Below are positions 1 to 11,559 of a DNA stretch of 64,000 nt, piece after piece. How positions within the stretch are numbered: the first letter of the stretch is position 1; each line of letters begins with the position of its first letter. The stretch is from Microstegium vimineum (Eukaryota; Streptophyta; Magnoliopsida; Poales; Poaceae), in assembly GCA_022036555.1 (NCBI GenBank), contig CM039120.1:22274350-22338349 (forward strand), written 5' to 3'. Below the pieces are notes generated by a model. It ran no database searches. It was not told where the DNA came from and saw only the letters and a program-made list of their open reading frames with translations. Position numbers and translations under genes: made by a program.

Positions 1-1170
1 AAAAAGAATAAAAAGACTTTCTCTAAATCCACTCTCACATGTTCCATGAAAATTAATATCTCCTATGGAAATGATGAATAGTTGCTCTGCTAAATGTTGC
101 TCTAGTACTTAGTTTACAACTTGGTACTTCTCTAAGTATGGATTACTTGGCTTAAAAGAAAACATCATGAACCTCAAACTTTTGTGGGTTGCAAATGCCA
201 TACCTAAGTTCAAGTTGTTGTGAGACATGATATGACAAGATAAGAGCTGCTATAATATTGTTCTAAACAAGAATGACTATCAGAGTTTTTTTTATTAAAA
301 TGATAAAAACACTTCTTGTTCCTCAATGGTGGAAATTCCTATCAAAGCCATACATGCTCGTTCATGATATAAGCTTTCTACATAAGCTGCTTGCTTTGTG
401 TTGAGTTTGGTCAAGTTTTGTGACCCTTGTTGAGAGATTTATCATGCTCCCAAGATCAAGATCACGTACACACCACATATACATGCTGCTTCTACACTGG
501 AAGTATGCAGAAACATGCCTTACATTTCCACATAGTTCATACTCCATTCTCTATTAGAAAATCTCTCTAGAGTATATTGCTAGTAAATGAGACATAGACT
601 ATGCAAAATTCAAGAGCATTCTAAAGTCCCAAATTTATGAGCACTCCAAAGCTCTCTAAAAAATGATGAGCATCTTCAAAGCTCATAGAAAAATTAAAAA
701 GATAGCTATGTCTCAAAATAATAAGTTAGGAAAGAGAGATCATCCCAATATAGGAGTATTGATCATTTGCCATGTTTCCGCACACTTGCACATCTTGATC
801 TAAGAGTATGGCACTTCTCTCTCCTTGGATCCGGGATTTGACTTTACAATATATACAAGGTAAGTTTGCTACATCTTTGATCCCTACCTATAGCTCCACA
901 TAAGCTCCAGAGATAGGATGAAAGGAGACAAACTTTGATATGAAACTTGTGAAAGAATGAGAAAACTAGTGCTCAAGTCAAGTTGTTCTATATCTCAACA
1001 TCTCAAGACAAAGGATAAAGCCATAAGCCCCATAAAGGACTAAGGTAATATGGTTGAGTCTTTATTGCTAATTTTTCCATTCAAAAGAGAAGTATGATTG
1101 TTGTAGATTTAGTACTCTTGAAATAAGAAGCATAGTAGCAACTCCTGATCCATCAAGCTAAGTTTGATTG

Positions 1171-1189
1171 TTTGCTCGGGACGAGCAAA
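1171..1189 (+). other. Perfect hairpin next to the polypurine tract of element B
   Basis: Arms TTTGCTCG (1171-1178) and CGAGCAAA (1182-1189) flank a 3-nt loop GGA. The hairpin ends 3 nt before the polypurine tract. I recall similar stem-loops at the 3' ends of plant gypsy elements but cannot cite a source. The function is unknown; an RNA structure guiding plus-strand priming or 3' end formation is possible. Confidence 0.7.
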
Positions 1190-1191
1190 GG

Positions 1192-1206
1192 TTAAGCTTG
1201 GGGGAT
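1192..1206 (+). other. Polypurine tract of element B
   Basis: A purine-rich run centred on AAGCTTGGGGGA lies immediately upstream of the LTR start at 1209. It is the expected primer for plus-strand DNA synthesis and fixes the element on the + strand and 1209-2822 as its 3' LTR. Confidence 0.75.
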
Positions 1207-1208
1207 CT

Positions 1209-2822
1209 TGTTGGCACAAATTATGATCAACTTTTACATAGCTAAAATGATGCCACCAACCTCAGGATCAGGGATAAACAAACACATCATGAGCATATTT
1301 TATCAAATAACTAGTTCCACATGTCCATGAGTGTTTGAGTACAGGAATGAAGAAATAAAGCAAAGGAGAGCTTGTGGGACCCACATAGGGATTCCGTCGT
1401 CCACCTTGTGGGCCCACCTAGCTCCCCTCTCGGCCATGATCCAAGAGAAGCATTCCAGAGTGATTTCCAGCCCTTGGATCACTCTGTGTTTCCTCTCAAC
1501 GGCTCACAAGAATAGCACAAGGATTCATGGGCCCACGCCAAGAAAATCAACACACCAATTACCTTAGAACAACCACCCAATATCAATGACGAGTGGGACC
1601 AGCACCATGGAGGAAGAGGTGGGCCATAAACCCCAAGGGGGGGATCGGCCGACCTCCCCCTGGGCCCACATGCCCCCCACTCAGTCCGTGACTAGTGGGG
1701 CCTCATCCAAGGAGGCAAGGGAGGGCCCACTGGACATAGGGGGGATCGGCCGACCACCCCCCTAGGTCGGTTGGGTCCCTCCAACCGCCATACCTCTCCC
1801 CCAAATGATGAATCACATCCATCCATCCCTTGGTCGGTTCAAGGGTCGGTTGGATCCAAGGGTGGAGGATGGAAGGCCCTGGATCGCTGACGTGGCGATG
1901 GAGTAGCCCCTACTCCACCCTCCACTATAAATAGAGGGTCACACCCGCCTCTCTACACATGGTGAAGAAGCCTACAAGCTGTATTCCTTTGATTGTTCTA
2001 GGAGTTAGTCTAGTGTGGGAGTTAGAGTTGAGTCGAGCTATGCTCGGGATTTCCGGAGTTGTCTTCTGGAAAGTCTGTTATAGCTCTTGTATCTTTCCTT
2101 ATTTGTAAGACTTTATCTTATTCAATATATATCTTTCTCTTTACTTTACTTAGTATTTACTTTGAGCATTTCTATACTTGATATAGTCTTGCTATATGCT
2201 TTTTCTCTTTAATAGCCTTTACATCAATAGTCTGTGATCCTTGTGACCTTTCCCGTATGCGATCATGGCCTGTCATAGGGTGCTTTGATTATAGATCATA
2301 GTCAGAGTAGTAAGTTGTGTGTAAGTGTGGTGCTTATACATCATCTTATCCTTAGTTATCGCTTGCTGCATGGATTGTTTGTGGTAGCTAGCAAGAGGTG
2401 ATAGCCTATTCCACCATATGTTTATAGGCAAGTTCTTAAAAGGTAATGCCCCCGTAAGAAGAGGGTGTGGTCCGGTAGGAGTTTTTTCCTCCTACTGATC
2501 TATCACCTCACCTATCATACCTGTATTGAGGAGACAAACAATAGTGTTTAGACTAGTTAATTGACTAAGTATATTGAAGTAGAGTAAAGTACATAGGAGT
2601 CCCTATACTCTCTCGTTGTCCTCCCATCTAGCTATTCTATCTAGTTTGTTCTAAGTATCTTTTACCTTGGCTTATTCATTCATCAACCCTTCCTATCACA
2701 TATATCGTTTTGCCCCCTTATACTAGTTGGTACTAAGTTGAGGTTCTCTCTAGGATCTCTATCCAATTATCATTTCTAGCAAAGCTTGCGGATTTATCCA
2801 ATAGTCATAAGAAATACCAACA
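1209..2822 (+). repeat. 3' LTR of element B (1,614 bp)
   Basis: The LTR starts TGTTGG and ends CCAACA, a 6-bp terminal inverted repeat, and follows a polypurine tract. The bases after it (AAGAC, 2823-2827) would be the target-site duplication, but the other copy is off the window. A TATA box lies at 1924-1934. The last 40 bp resemble the end of solo LTR C at about 56339-56375 (shared GCTTGCGGATTTATC and AAGAAATACCAACA), so B and C are related families. The small ORF at 1331-1567 in this LTR has no recognisable domain. Confidence 0.8.
1924..1934 (+). promoter_or_regulatory. TATA box in the LTR of element B
   Basis: CTATAAATAGA, about 715 bp into the LTR, is a near-consensus plant TATA box in the element's orientation. 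It should mark the U3/R boundary about 30 nt downstream. Confidence 0.6.
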
Positions 2823-2835
2823 AAGACCAGAGGAG

Positions 2836-3584
2836 TGTTGACAGTACTTAAGTACCAATTTTAACCATCAACTAAACAAGGAAAAGGATCTAAATGAAAC
2901 CCATAGCTAGAATTAGGGTTTATACTAACAGAATTCCACAAGTTTTGGTGAATGTTTGTCTCTGCAGGGGGTTATCAGAAAATACCAAGGAAATGTCCAC
3001 ATTTCATGTTTACATAGAGATAATTATCAACCGCACAATTTTCTGCACTCTAGAAGGTTCCAGGAGACACTAGAACGAACGGGAGGCGAAACGGGCCCGG
3101 AGTCAGGGCGCCCGCCCTGACCCTAGGGCGCCCGCCCTGCCCCTGTGGCTAATCAGCTTCCACTTCGCGGAGTATTCTCCACCGCTTTTGAGGATCAATC
3201 TAAACCCTTCGTCTAAGGTCGGTTTGATCCGATGGCCGACATTCATTTGAAAAGGCTATATAAGCAAGGCCCCTGACCCCCCTGAGGATCATCTCATCTC
3301 ATTATTCTTCTCCAGAGAAAAAGCTAGGGTTTCAATTATAGAGAAGGAGAGAGGTCCCTCTATTTGTCTAGATCTAGTTCTTCTAGTTCTAGTTCATCTA
3401 TTTGTAATTAGAGGTGAGAGGGAGAAGGAGAGAGCTAGGAGGAACCGGATCTGTCGGATCTTCCTCAACATTGTACCTTTGCAGCATCTGGTTCGGAGCA
3501 ATCTCTAGGTTCTTCATTTATTATTCCTAAGTATCTTATTTCAGTTCTTGCTTTATTCTATTTATGGGATCTCTTCTCGTATTG
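2836..3584 (+). repeat. Solo LTR C, part 1 of 3 (left end)
   Basis: The LTR begins TGTTGACAG at 2836, preceded by AGGAG (2831-2835). The matching right end (CAACA at 56375) is followed by AGGAG (56376-56380), so the whole LTR carries a perfect 5-bp TSD although its ends now lie 53.5 kb apart. Without its insertions the LTR is about 1.2 kb. A TATA-like box CTATATAAGC is at 3256-3265. Two copies of AGGGCGCCCGCCCTG lie at 3105-3119 and 3125-3139. Element D is inserted after TATTG at 3580-3584. The + orientation is inferred from the TATA box. Confidence 0.85.
3256..3265 (+). promoter_or_regulatory. TATA-like box in solo LTR C
   Basis: CTATATAAGC lies in a transition from GC-rich to mixed sequence, about 420 bp into the LTR. 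A leader-like AG-rich stretch follows. Confidence 0.5.
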
Positions 3585-4459
3585 TGATGTGAACTAGGGT
3601 TCCTGATCTTCCGAAAGGTTCTGGTACCTCTCGATTTGGTGGAAACGAGACACAAGTCGATCCGGCTTCCGAACAACACGATCCGAAACCCCGCAATCGC
3701 AGCACCACGTCTCCTCTGGTTATCAACCGGCGTTGCACGGTTGACCTCGCCAAGAAGGCTAAGTCCTTTGCCTGCGAATCAAAGAACACAAGCAAGAACA
3801 AGGAAGAATGCAACCAAATTGCAGATGTACGATTAATCTCACGAGTTGGGGTCTCACAAACCGATGTAACGGCGAAACTGTTCTTGGTGGCTGGTATTAT
3901 AGGTCTAAGGGTCATGGCCACCACTGGACACTCCCCCCATGTGGGCTCAATGACGATACACGGCCCAACGGACCAAAACAGTGACGCAGCACCGGAACAG
4001 ATTCTGGACACTGAATTGTTTTGACGATTTCTGATGACTCCGAAGGAATTTGGACCTCAAACGAACTCCATTAGTTTCCTTATCAAATTATCTTTCCAAC
4101 CATGGTTGGATCGCCGAAAACGGAGTCCGGATGCATCCTGGGCGTCCGTTTTACTCCTTGCTGGTCCTGAACTCCAAAACTGACTCAAAGTCGACTTGGC
4201 TTGGGCCTCCAACTTGACTTGGGCGTCCTTGCTGGTCCGCCACGCCTCCAAACCCTCCCTTATGCATCCCTTGGTCCTATCCATGATTCCAAAGTATAAT
4301 ATAATCATTAGGTAGCAATCTATTCTCAAAATTATATAAAGACTTGCTTAGGAACGAGCTCACCTCTAAATTTAATTGTCGAGCACGAGCTCTTGTGATT
4401 GGACCTTGAATGTCCAGCAAAGGATCCATCCACAAACCAAAGGAGTGATGTCCTCATCA
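3585..4459 (-). repeat. 3' LTR of element D (875 bp)
   Basis: On the + strand it runs TGATGTGAAC...CCTCATCA. In element orientation it starts TGATGAGGACATC directly after the polypurine tract. It matches 10276-11192 closely, apart from about 42 bp present in the right copy (around 10577-10620) and missing here. The 3' end of the integrase ORF lies inside it (4372-4459). Confidence 0.9.
4331..4340 (-). promoter_or_regulatory. TATA-like box in the 3' LTR of D
   Basis: TTTATATAAT on the - strand, about 120 bp from the LTR start in element orientation; the other LTR has the same motif at 11063-11072. A short U3 is implied if this is the true promoter. Confidence 0.35.
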
Positions 4460-7400
4460 TCCTCCCCCTCTTGAATTGGAGTCGTCCTCGACTCAAGCTC
4501 ATCTTCTTCTCCCAAATATGGCTTCAAATCTGAAATGTTGAAAGAAGGACCAACCCCGAACTCGGGTGGCAACTCAAGTTTGTATGCATTGTCATTTATT
4601 TTTTCAATAATTTTAAATGGACCAGCAGCCCTTGGCATTAATTTTGACTTACACAGCTCTGGAAACCTAGCTTTTCTCAAATGTAACCATACTAAAGTAC
4701 CCGATTCAAGTTTAACTTCTTTTTTACCTTTACTACCAGCAATTCTATACTTTTCATTCATCTTTTCAATATTTTCTTTAGTGGTTGCATGCAACTTATG
4801 AATAAATTCAGCACGTGCAGTAGCATCACTATGTGTTCTTTCATTGGTAGGTAAAGGCAAAATATCAATTGGAGCGCGAGGGTTAAAACCATACACTACC
4901 TGAAAAGGACTTACCTTGGTGGTAGAATGTGTTGCCCGATTGTAAGCAAACTCCACATGAGGCAAACATTCTTCCCACATCTTCAAATTTTTCTTCAAAA
5001 CAGCTCTCAACATGGTGCCCAAAGTACGGTTCACGACCTCTGTTTGTCCATCAGTTTGTGGGTGACAAGTTGTTGAAAACAACAGTTTTGTACCCAACTT
5101 ATTCCATAGAGTACGCCAAAAGTGACTCAAGAATTTAACATCGCGATCTGAAACAATAGTAGAAGGCATACCATGCAAGCGAACAATCTCTTTGAAAAAA
5201 AGGTCAGCAATATAAATGGCATCATCACTTTTATGACATGGTAGAAAATGTGTCATCTTAGAAAATCGATCCACAACAACAAAAATACTATCCCTCCCCC
5301 TCTTAGTCCTAGGCAATCCCAAAACAAAGTCCATCGAAATATCTGCCCAAGGAATAGAAGGAACAGGAAGAGGCATATACAAACCATGTGGATTCAAGCG
5401 AGACTTAGCTTTTTGACATGTGGTGCAGCGTGCTACAAACCGTTCAACATCTCTCTTCATTTGTGGCCAAAAGAAGTGTGTCGCCAAAATATCAACCGTC
5501 TTCTTAGCATCAAAATGGCCCATGAGTCCTCCTCCATGCGCTTCCTGCAACAACAACAAACGAACAGAACCAACTGGAATGCATAGATGGTTAGCTCTAA
5601 ATACAAAGCCATCATTAATCACAAACTTGTTCCATGTACGACCCTCTTTACAATTCAGCAACACATCTTTAAAATCAGGATCAATCACATATTGTTCTTT
5701 AATTGATTCAAGCCCAAAAATTCAACAATCAAGTTGGGACAACATAGTATATCGTCTAGGCAAAGCATCAGCAATTATATTATCTTTCCCTTTCTTGTGT
5801 TTGATAATATAAGGAAAAGATTCAATAAATTCAACCCACTTAGCATGTCTACGATTCAGATTATTTTGAGAACGAAGATACTTAAGCGATTCATGATCTG
5901 AATGTATAACAAATTCCTTAGTCCATAAATAATGACGCCACGTCTCTAAAGAACGTACAAGTGCATACAATTCCTTACCATACATAGAGTAATTAAGAAC
6001 AAGGTCATGCAATTTTTCGCTAAAGTATGCAATGGGCTTATCTTCTTGCATCAACACATCTCCAATGCCAACTCCACTAGCATCACATTATAGCTCAAAA
6101 GTCTTACCAAAGTTTGGAAGTTGCAGCAATGGCGCATGTGTTAGCTTGTCCTTCAAAGTTTCAAAGGACTCCTCTTGTGTCTTACCCCATTTGAACATCA
6201 CACCTTTCTTTGTCAACTCATGCAAGGGTGCAGCAATGGCACTAAAATCCTTGACGAAACGACGATAGAAACCTGCAAGACCAAGAAAGCTTCTCACCTG
6301 GGTGATGGTTTGGGGAACCGGCCAGCTCTTTATGGCTTCAATTTTTAGCTCATCCACCTGAATTCCCTGTGGAGTAACAACATAACCAAGAAAAGTGACT
6401 CGATCCGTGCAAAAGATGCACTTCTCAAGGTTACCAAATAAACGTGCATCGCGCAAAGCATTAAAAACAGCACGTAAGTGATCCATCTGTTCGTCCAAAG
6501 ACTTTCTATAAATCAATATATCATCAAAATAAACCACCACAAATCGTCCAATAAAAGCTCTTAAAACTTTATTCATCAATCTCATGAAAGTACTAGGTGC
6601 ATTAGTTAAACCAAAGGGCATTACTAACCACTCATATAATCCGAATTTAGTTTTGAAACCTGTTTTCCATTCATCTCCAAGTTTCATTCTAATTTGGTGG
6701 TACCCACTACGCAAGTCAACCTTTGTGAAAATTACAGAGCCACACAACTCATCAAGCATGTCATCAAGTCTAGGAATAGGATGACGATATCGAATAGTAA
6801 TATTATTAATGGCTCTACAATCAACACACATCCGCCAAGAACCATCTTTCTTAGGAACCAAAATTACTGGAACGACACAAGGACTAAGGCTTTCACGTAC
6901 ATACCCGCGGTCCAAAAGCTCTTGGACTTGTCGCTGAATTTCCTTAGTCTCCTCGGGGTTGGTTCGATAAGCAGCACGGTTTGACAATGTTGCTCCCGAA
7001 ATCAAATCAATTTGATTCTCTATTCCTCTCATAGGTGGTAGCCCCGGGGGTAACTCAGCTGGAAAAATGTCCTCATACTCCTGCAAAAGGTTAGTGGCAA
7101 CAGGAGGTATCGAACTAGCAACATCATCAAGCGAAAACAAGGCTTGTTTGCATACCAAAGTATAGCAAATATCATCATTAGAAATTTCAGCAAGGTCAGT
7201 TTTTCTTGCTAGCATAACTGCACCCTTCAATTTAATTCCCGTGGTCTTAGAAATAGGTGTCAATTTATCCTTTTTAGGTGGGTAAACTGATTTAGCAACT
7301 TGTTCATTTTCAGATTTAGCATTGCTCAAACTAGCAGCCCGATCTATATCAGTTTGTACAATTTTAGCAGGGGTCATAGGAACCATAGTAATTTTTTTCC

Positions 7401-7760
7401 TTGATGCATAAAAGTGTATGTATTACTTCTACCATGGTGTATAACATCATTATCAAATTCCCAAGGACGACCCAATAAAAGTGAACAAGCCTCCATAGGT
7501 ACCACATCACAATCAGCATAATCAGAGTATGAACCGATGGAAAAAGAAACTCTACAAGTTTGGGTTACCTTAGCCTTTGCAGCATCATTAAACCACTGAA
7601 GATTGTATGGATGGGGGTGTTGTCATGTGGTCAAGCCAAGCTTCTTGACCAAATCTGAACTCACCAAGTTATTGCAACTACCTCCATCAATGATGACACG
7701 TGCTCATTGTTGATGATGAAGAAAATTTGGAACAAGTTATGACATTGCAGCTTCTCTGGT
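4372..7760 (-). pseudogene. Element D pol: protease, reverse transcriptase, RNase H, integrase
   Basis: Read on the - strand. A retropepsin motif (V-I-I-D-G-G-S) lies near 7675-7710 and its LLLGRPW end near 7485. RT follows, with VDLRSGYHQI and a Y-F-D-D active site near 6510-6525; RNase H1 (about 5770-6090) ends in a degenerate ADALSRR (ALPRR). Integrase has the H-H/C-x2-C zinc finger (about 5420-5540), the DDE core (about 4980-5330) and a C-terminal region ending D-L-K-P-Y-L-G-E-E-D. One frame runs from about 7480 to 4372, broken by TAA at 6088-6090 and TGA at 5722-5724. A further TGA and a frameshift lie in the protease. The 3' end overlaps the LTR by 88 bp. It would have encoded the enzymes for reverse transcription and integration, but this copy cannot make an intact polyprotein. 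Confidence 0.9.
4460..4472 (-). other. Polypurine tract of element D
   Basis: AAGAGGGGGAGGA on the - strand directly abuts the 3' LTR start. It confirms the minus-strand orientation of D. Confidence 0.8.
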
Positions 7761-7889
7761 TGTTGTACCTTTGTGCTGAGCACTCGCTGCACAATAACGC
7801 TCATGTAGGTCGATGTATCACCCTGTCCCACAAATTCATCGCTCTCGTGCACAACCGGTTCTTCTACATCATCTTCCTCAACGTCTGAG

Positions 7890-9140
7890 GCGCTGATGTA
7901 GCCATCTTCCACAGCAATGTATGCCCGTTGACTTAGGCATTCCCGTTGTATATGACCGAATCCTTGGTAGCAGCGGCACTGAATGTTAGAGGCGCGTCCT
8001 GTGGATGCAACAGAAGAGGCACTCGTTGTTGATTCCTGCAAAACAGAATTTTTACCTGCGCCTGAAGGTAGTGTAGCCGTCGGTTTTGATGTGGTAGCTC
8101 CTGCAACCGATGATTGCTGCTTGTTCGATGGTAGGGGTGCCCTGTAAGTGGATGTCTTGGATAGCCCCAATGATGGTCCTGAGCGTGGCGTGTATATGTT
8201 GCTGGACTTGTACTTACCCTGCTTGTCACGCCCCTCTAACTCCTTCTCTGCAAGCATAGCAAACTAAAATAACTGGTTGACAGTGTTAAAATCTTTATAA
8301 TCAACAATATCCTGGGTTTCTCGTCTCAACCCCGAATAAAATCAACACATAGAATCCCCGGGTCCTTCTACTACGCTACAACGCATCAAGCCCTTTTGAA
8401 GCTCACCATAGTAATCCTGCACTGATTTATCTCCTTGTTCTAAACGCATCAATTTTTTACGCAGATCTCTATGGTAAGATGAAGGAACAAATCTATCACG
8501 CATAGCAACCTTAAGTTCTTCCCATGAACGAGATATTTTACCATCAGCAGCTAAAGCAGTCCACCAAATAATAGCAAAATCTTTAATCTCACTGGTGGCT
8601 TGTCTAACTCTATGTTCTTCAGGTACTTGGTGGGCACTAAATTTTTGTTCTACTGTCATCTCCCAATCAAGATAGGCCTCAGCATTATAATATCCATCAA
8701 AAGAAGGTACAGTAAACTTTACCTTTAGCATAAGGATCGTCAGGAGCACGATTATGGTTACCTCGATGGTGGCGGCGGTTGTGTCGGTTCCCACCCATAA
8801 GATGACGCCTGAGTTTGTTTTGTAATGTCGCCTGGTTATCAAGATTACCATCGACATCATACACCTCAAGAACATCGTCATCGCTGCCATTCGCATCATT
8901 ATCAGGAGCCTTAGCAGGGCGATCTTCCAAGGTAGCTACCCTATCGGTTATTTCTGATATCCGTCTATCCAACCGCTCCAACTGGTTAGCAAGCTTGAGT
9001 TCAAGCATTGCCTCAGTGACAGCCTTGACAACAGTCTCCTTCATGTCCTTATTGGCTTTGTTTACAATAGCCTTTAGCTGATCTTGGCTGACATAGTCAT
9101 TGAAGTCTTTGGGTTGCCCGTCACCTGACATTGTAGACAA
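7890..9140 (-). pseudogene. Element D gag
   Basis: The likely start is the ATG at 9129-9131 (MSGDG...); an in-frame ATG three codons upstream is possible. The N-terminal part (to about 8720) has a coiled-coil-like charged stretch and an Arg/His-rich patch. The capsid (retrotrans_gag) region follows at about 8350-8710 with the conserved W-x-x-L...R-F-V-P-x-x-Y...L-x-Q-G pattern. A C-x2-C-x4-H-x4-C zinc knuckle lies at about 7940-7982. The frame is lost once near 8720 and again near 8340, with an in-frame TAG near 8265. It would have formed the virus-like particle shell that packages the RNA. Confidence 0.85.
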
Positions 9141-10260
9141 AAAAACAGGAACAAACAGTGAAGGTTATCCCTAATAATCGTACTACGCAGGTTGAGTGGT
9201 GCCTCTCAAGATGACAGCAAAAGGAAACACCTTACCAAGGTCTTACCAGTGTTCTTACTAGCAAGGCAAAAGATACCTGGAAGATGTGAAACCGCGATTG
9301 CAGGGGTGCAAACCTTTGCTGTCAAGAAGAATCTGTGGATCTTGGAAGGCACAAAAAGTGACAAATGTATATGTGGAACACAAGTCAGAAACAGATAGTA
9401 ATGCTGAATTATAGTCCCAAGTGTTTGCTCTTGTTGCCGGCCTAAATGCTCCAAGTACCAGGTGTGTGATGATTAACAAAAAGGAGGAACAAGTATGATG
9501 GATAGTGAAAGCAAAGGTAACAAGGCACAAAACAGCACACGCGATCACAGCTCAATTTTCCCTTCTCTATGTGCTCCTCTAAATATTGTCCCTCTTCTGC
9601 CCCTCTCTTTTTTCTATTTTTTTGGGCGGTTGTTATTTTTTTTGGGGAAATTCAACTTTTTATTTTTATTTTTTTGATATTTTTCTTTTACTTAGGAGCA
9701 CTAAATAAGTAACCACAGAAAATTTGAGCTTAAACAGGTGAAAGACGTAGCGTGTGGATTTTTCTAAAGATTGGAAAAACTAGGAAAACTATTTCGGAAG
9801 TTGAAAACCGAAACTTCGGAGGCGATTTTGAGGATTCTGAGTTTGTCCAGCCCCACTAAAGGGGGGGGGGGACAGACGGATCCGGAATGTCGTTTACCTA
9901 CAAAAAACTCTATGACTTTTCTGAAAACGGAGTTCGTACGCGAGAGTTATGCCCGATTGAAAAATCGACTCCGAAATAGACGACAAAACGGTCCGGAAGG
10001 TAGAATAATTTGCGGCGGTGACTAGAAATTGATGGAAATGGTGGGGAAAAACTCACGAACTAGACTCTAACACAAACTAACAAGCAACAAGACCTCGGCC
10101 AGGAAACAAACTCAACACTACGGACTCTGAAACTGAAATATGCAAAGGCTAAGGCGCGGAAGGGTTGTAGGATAGGAAAACGGTATGGCACTGGACTATG
10201 GGACGAAGGCGTAAACACTCGAAACTAAAGGATAGATATGAACCTGATGGTATACCTAAA
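9141..10260 (-). other. Untranslated leader of element D
   Basis: About 1.1 kb between the primer-binding site and gag. It holds a T-rich run (about 9600-9690) and no recognisable coding sequence. The ORFs on either strand here have no domain. Confidence 0.6.
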
Positions 10261-10273
10261 GCTTTGATTACCA
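10261..10273 (-). other. Primer-binding site of element D (initiator-Met tRNA type)
   Basis: On the - strand, two bases after the LTR end, the sequence is TGGTAATCAAAGC. The usual plant site is TGGTATCAGAGC, so this is a close variant with one inserted base and one substitution. Confidence 0.7.
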
Positions 10274-10275
10274 CT

Positions 10276-11192
10276 TGATGTGAACTAGGGTTCCCGATCT
10301 TCCGAAAGGTTCTGGTAACTCTCGATTTGGTGGAAAAGAGACACAAGTCGATCCGGCTTCCGAACAACACGATCCGAAACCCCGCAATCGCAACAACTCG
10401 TCTCCTCTGGTTATCAACCGGCGTTGCATGGTTGACCTCGCCAAGAAGGCTAAGTCCTTTGCCTGCGAATCGAAGAACACAAGCAAGAACAAGGAAGAAT
10501 GCAACCAAATTGCAGATGTATGATTAATCTCACGAGTTGGGGTCTCACAAACCGATGTAACGGCGAAACTGTTCTTGACAGAATAATCTAAGCAAAACCC
10601 AAACGTAACGAGAGCGGCGGAGGCTGGTATTATAGGTCTAAGGGTCGTGGCCACCACTGGACACGCCCCCCATGTGGGCTCAACGACGATACACGGCCCA
10701 ACGGACCAAAACAGTGATGCACCACCGGAACAGATTCTGGACGCTGAATTTTTTTGACGATTCCCGATGACTCAGAAGGAATTGGACCTCAAACCAACTC
10801 CATTGGTTTCCTTATCAAATTATCTTTCCAACCATGGTTGGATCACCGAAAACGGAGTCCGTATGCGTCATGGGCGTCCGTTTTACTCCTTGCTGGTCCT
10901 GGACTCCGAAACTAACTCGAAGTCGACTTGGCTTGGGCCTCCAACTTGACTTGGGCATCTTTGCTGGTCCTCCATGCCTCCAAACCCTCCCTTATGCATA
11001 CCTTGGTCCTCTCCATGATTCCTAAGTACAATATAATCAATAGGTAGCAATCTATTCTCAAAATTATATAAAGACTTGCTTAGGAACGAGCTCACCTCTA
11101 AATTTAATTGTCAAGCACAAGCTCTCGTGATTGGACCTTGAATGTCCAGCAGAGGATCATCGTGTTCATCTGAAGGAGTGATGTCCTCATCA
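10276..11192 (-). repeat. 5' LTR of element D (917 bp)
   Basis: Same ends as the 3' LTR (TGATGTGAAC...CCTCATCA on the + strand) and followed by the second TSD copy TATTG (11193-11197). It has about 42 bp around 10577-10620 that the other LTR lacks. A TATA-like box on the - strand is at 11063-11072. Confidence 0.9.
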
Positions 11193-11197
11193 TATTG

Positions 11198-11559
11198 AGT
11201 GCTCTAGTCTTGAATTCAGATTAGAGTAGTAAACGATAGTGTAGACGTGGTGTCTAGACTAGAGTTTGCCTGAGTTTGTGCCCAATCCTACGGATAGCTG
11301 TGGTAGCCCAGGGGTGACAGCTCTGTAAGGCCTTTGTAGTCCACCACGTTCGGGTTGGTGTTTTCGTAGAGCTTTTGGCAGCCTCCCCCCGACTACCTTT
11401 TCCCAATCTTTGTCGAGAGTCGGGAAGGTACTGTTGCTCCAAAGTAAGTAGAGTATCATATGCCTTTGATTAGATATCCCCCTTAGAAAACTCTAAAATC
11501 TCTCTACCCATTTATCTTATCTATCCTTGGATGATCTTCTTTTCTTTCAAGTACACTTT
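11198..11559 (+). repeat. Solo LTR C, part 2 of 3
   Basis: This continues the sequence interrupted at 3584. It is bounded on the left by the TSD of D (TATTG) and on the right by the TSD of E (ACTTT, 11555-11559; the partner at 56267-56271 is ACTTC). No coding sequence is seen. Confidence 0.85.

Larger units (their letters stand above)
1..1208 (+). mobile_element. Element B: 3' internal end of a gypsy-like LTR retrotransposon
   Basis: This is AT-rich, non-coding sequence ending in a perfect hairpin (1171-1189) and a polypurine tract (1192-1206) directly before an LTR that begins TGTTGGCAC at 1209. That order is the 3' end of an LTR retrotransposon on the + strand. No ORF here resembles gag, pol or env, and the coding part, if present, lies left of the window. 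The lineage (Tat/Athila side of Ty3/gypsy) is inferred only from the style of the 3' end and LTR tips. Confidence 0.7.
3585..11192 (-). mobile_element. Element D: CRM-like chromovirus (Ty3/gypsy), full length but decayed
   Basis: Two LTRs (3585-4459 and 10276-11192) flank gag and pol read on the - strand. The TSD TATTG is perfect (3580-3584 and 11193-11197). The primer-binding site (10261-10273) resembles the initiator-Met tRNA site with one extra base. The polypurine tract is at 4460-4472. The order is gag, protease, RT, RNase H, integrase, with no chromodomain recognised by eye. Integrase coding sequence runs 88 bp into the 3' LTR and the LTR starts TGATGAGGACAT; both fit the CRM clade as I remember it. 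Frameshifts in gag-protease and three in-frame stops make it non-autonomous. It interrupts solo LTR C. Confidence 0.9.

Noticed and set aside
9771..10025. 84-codon ORF in the leader of element D
   Set aside because: It has no domain, lies on the strand opposite to the element, and includes a G run typical of chance.
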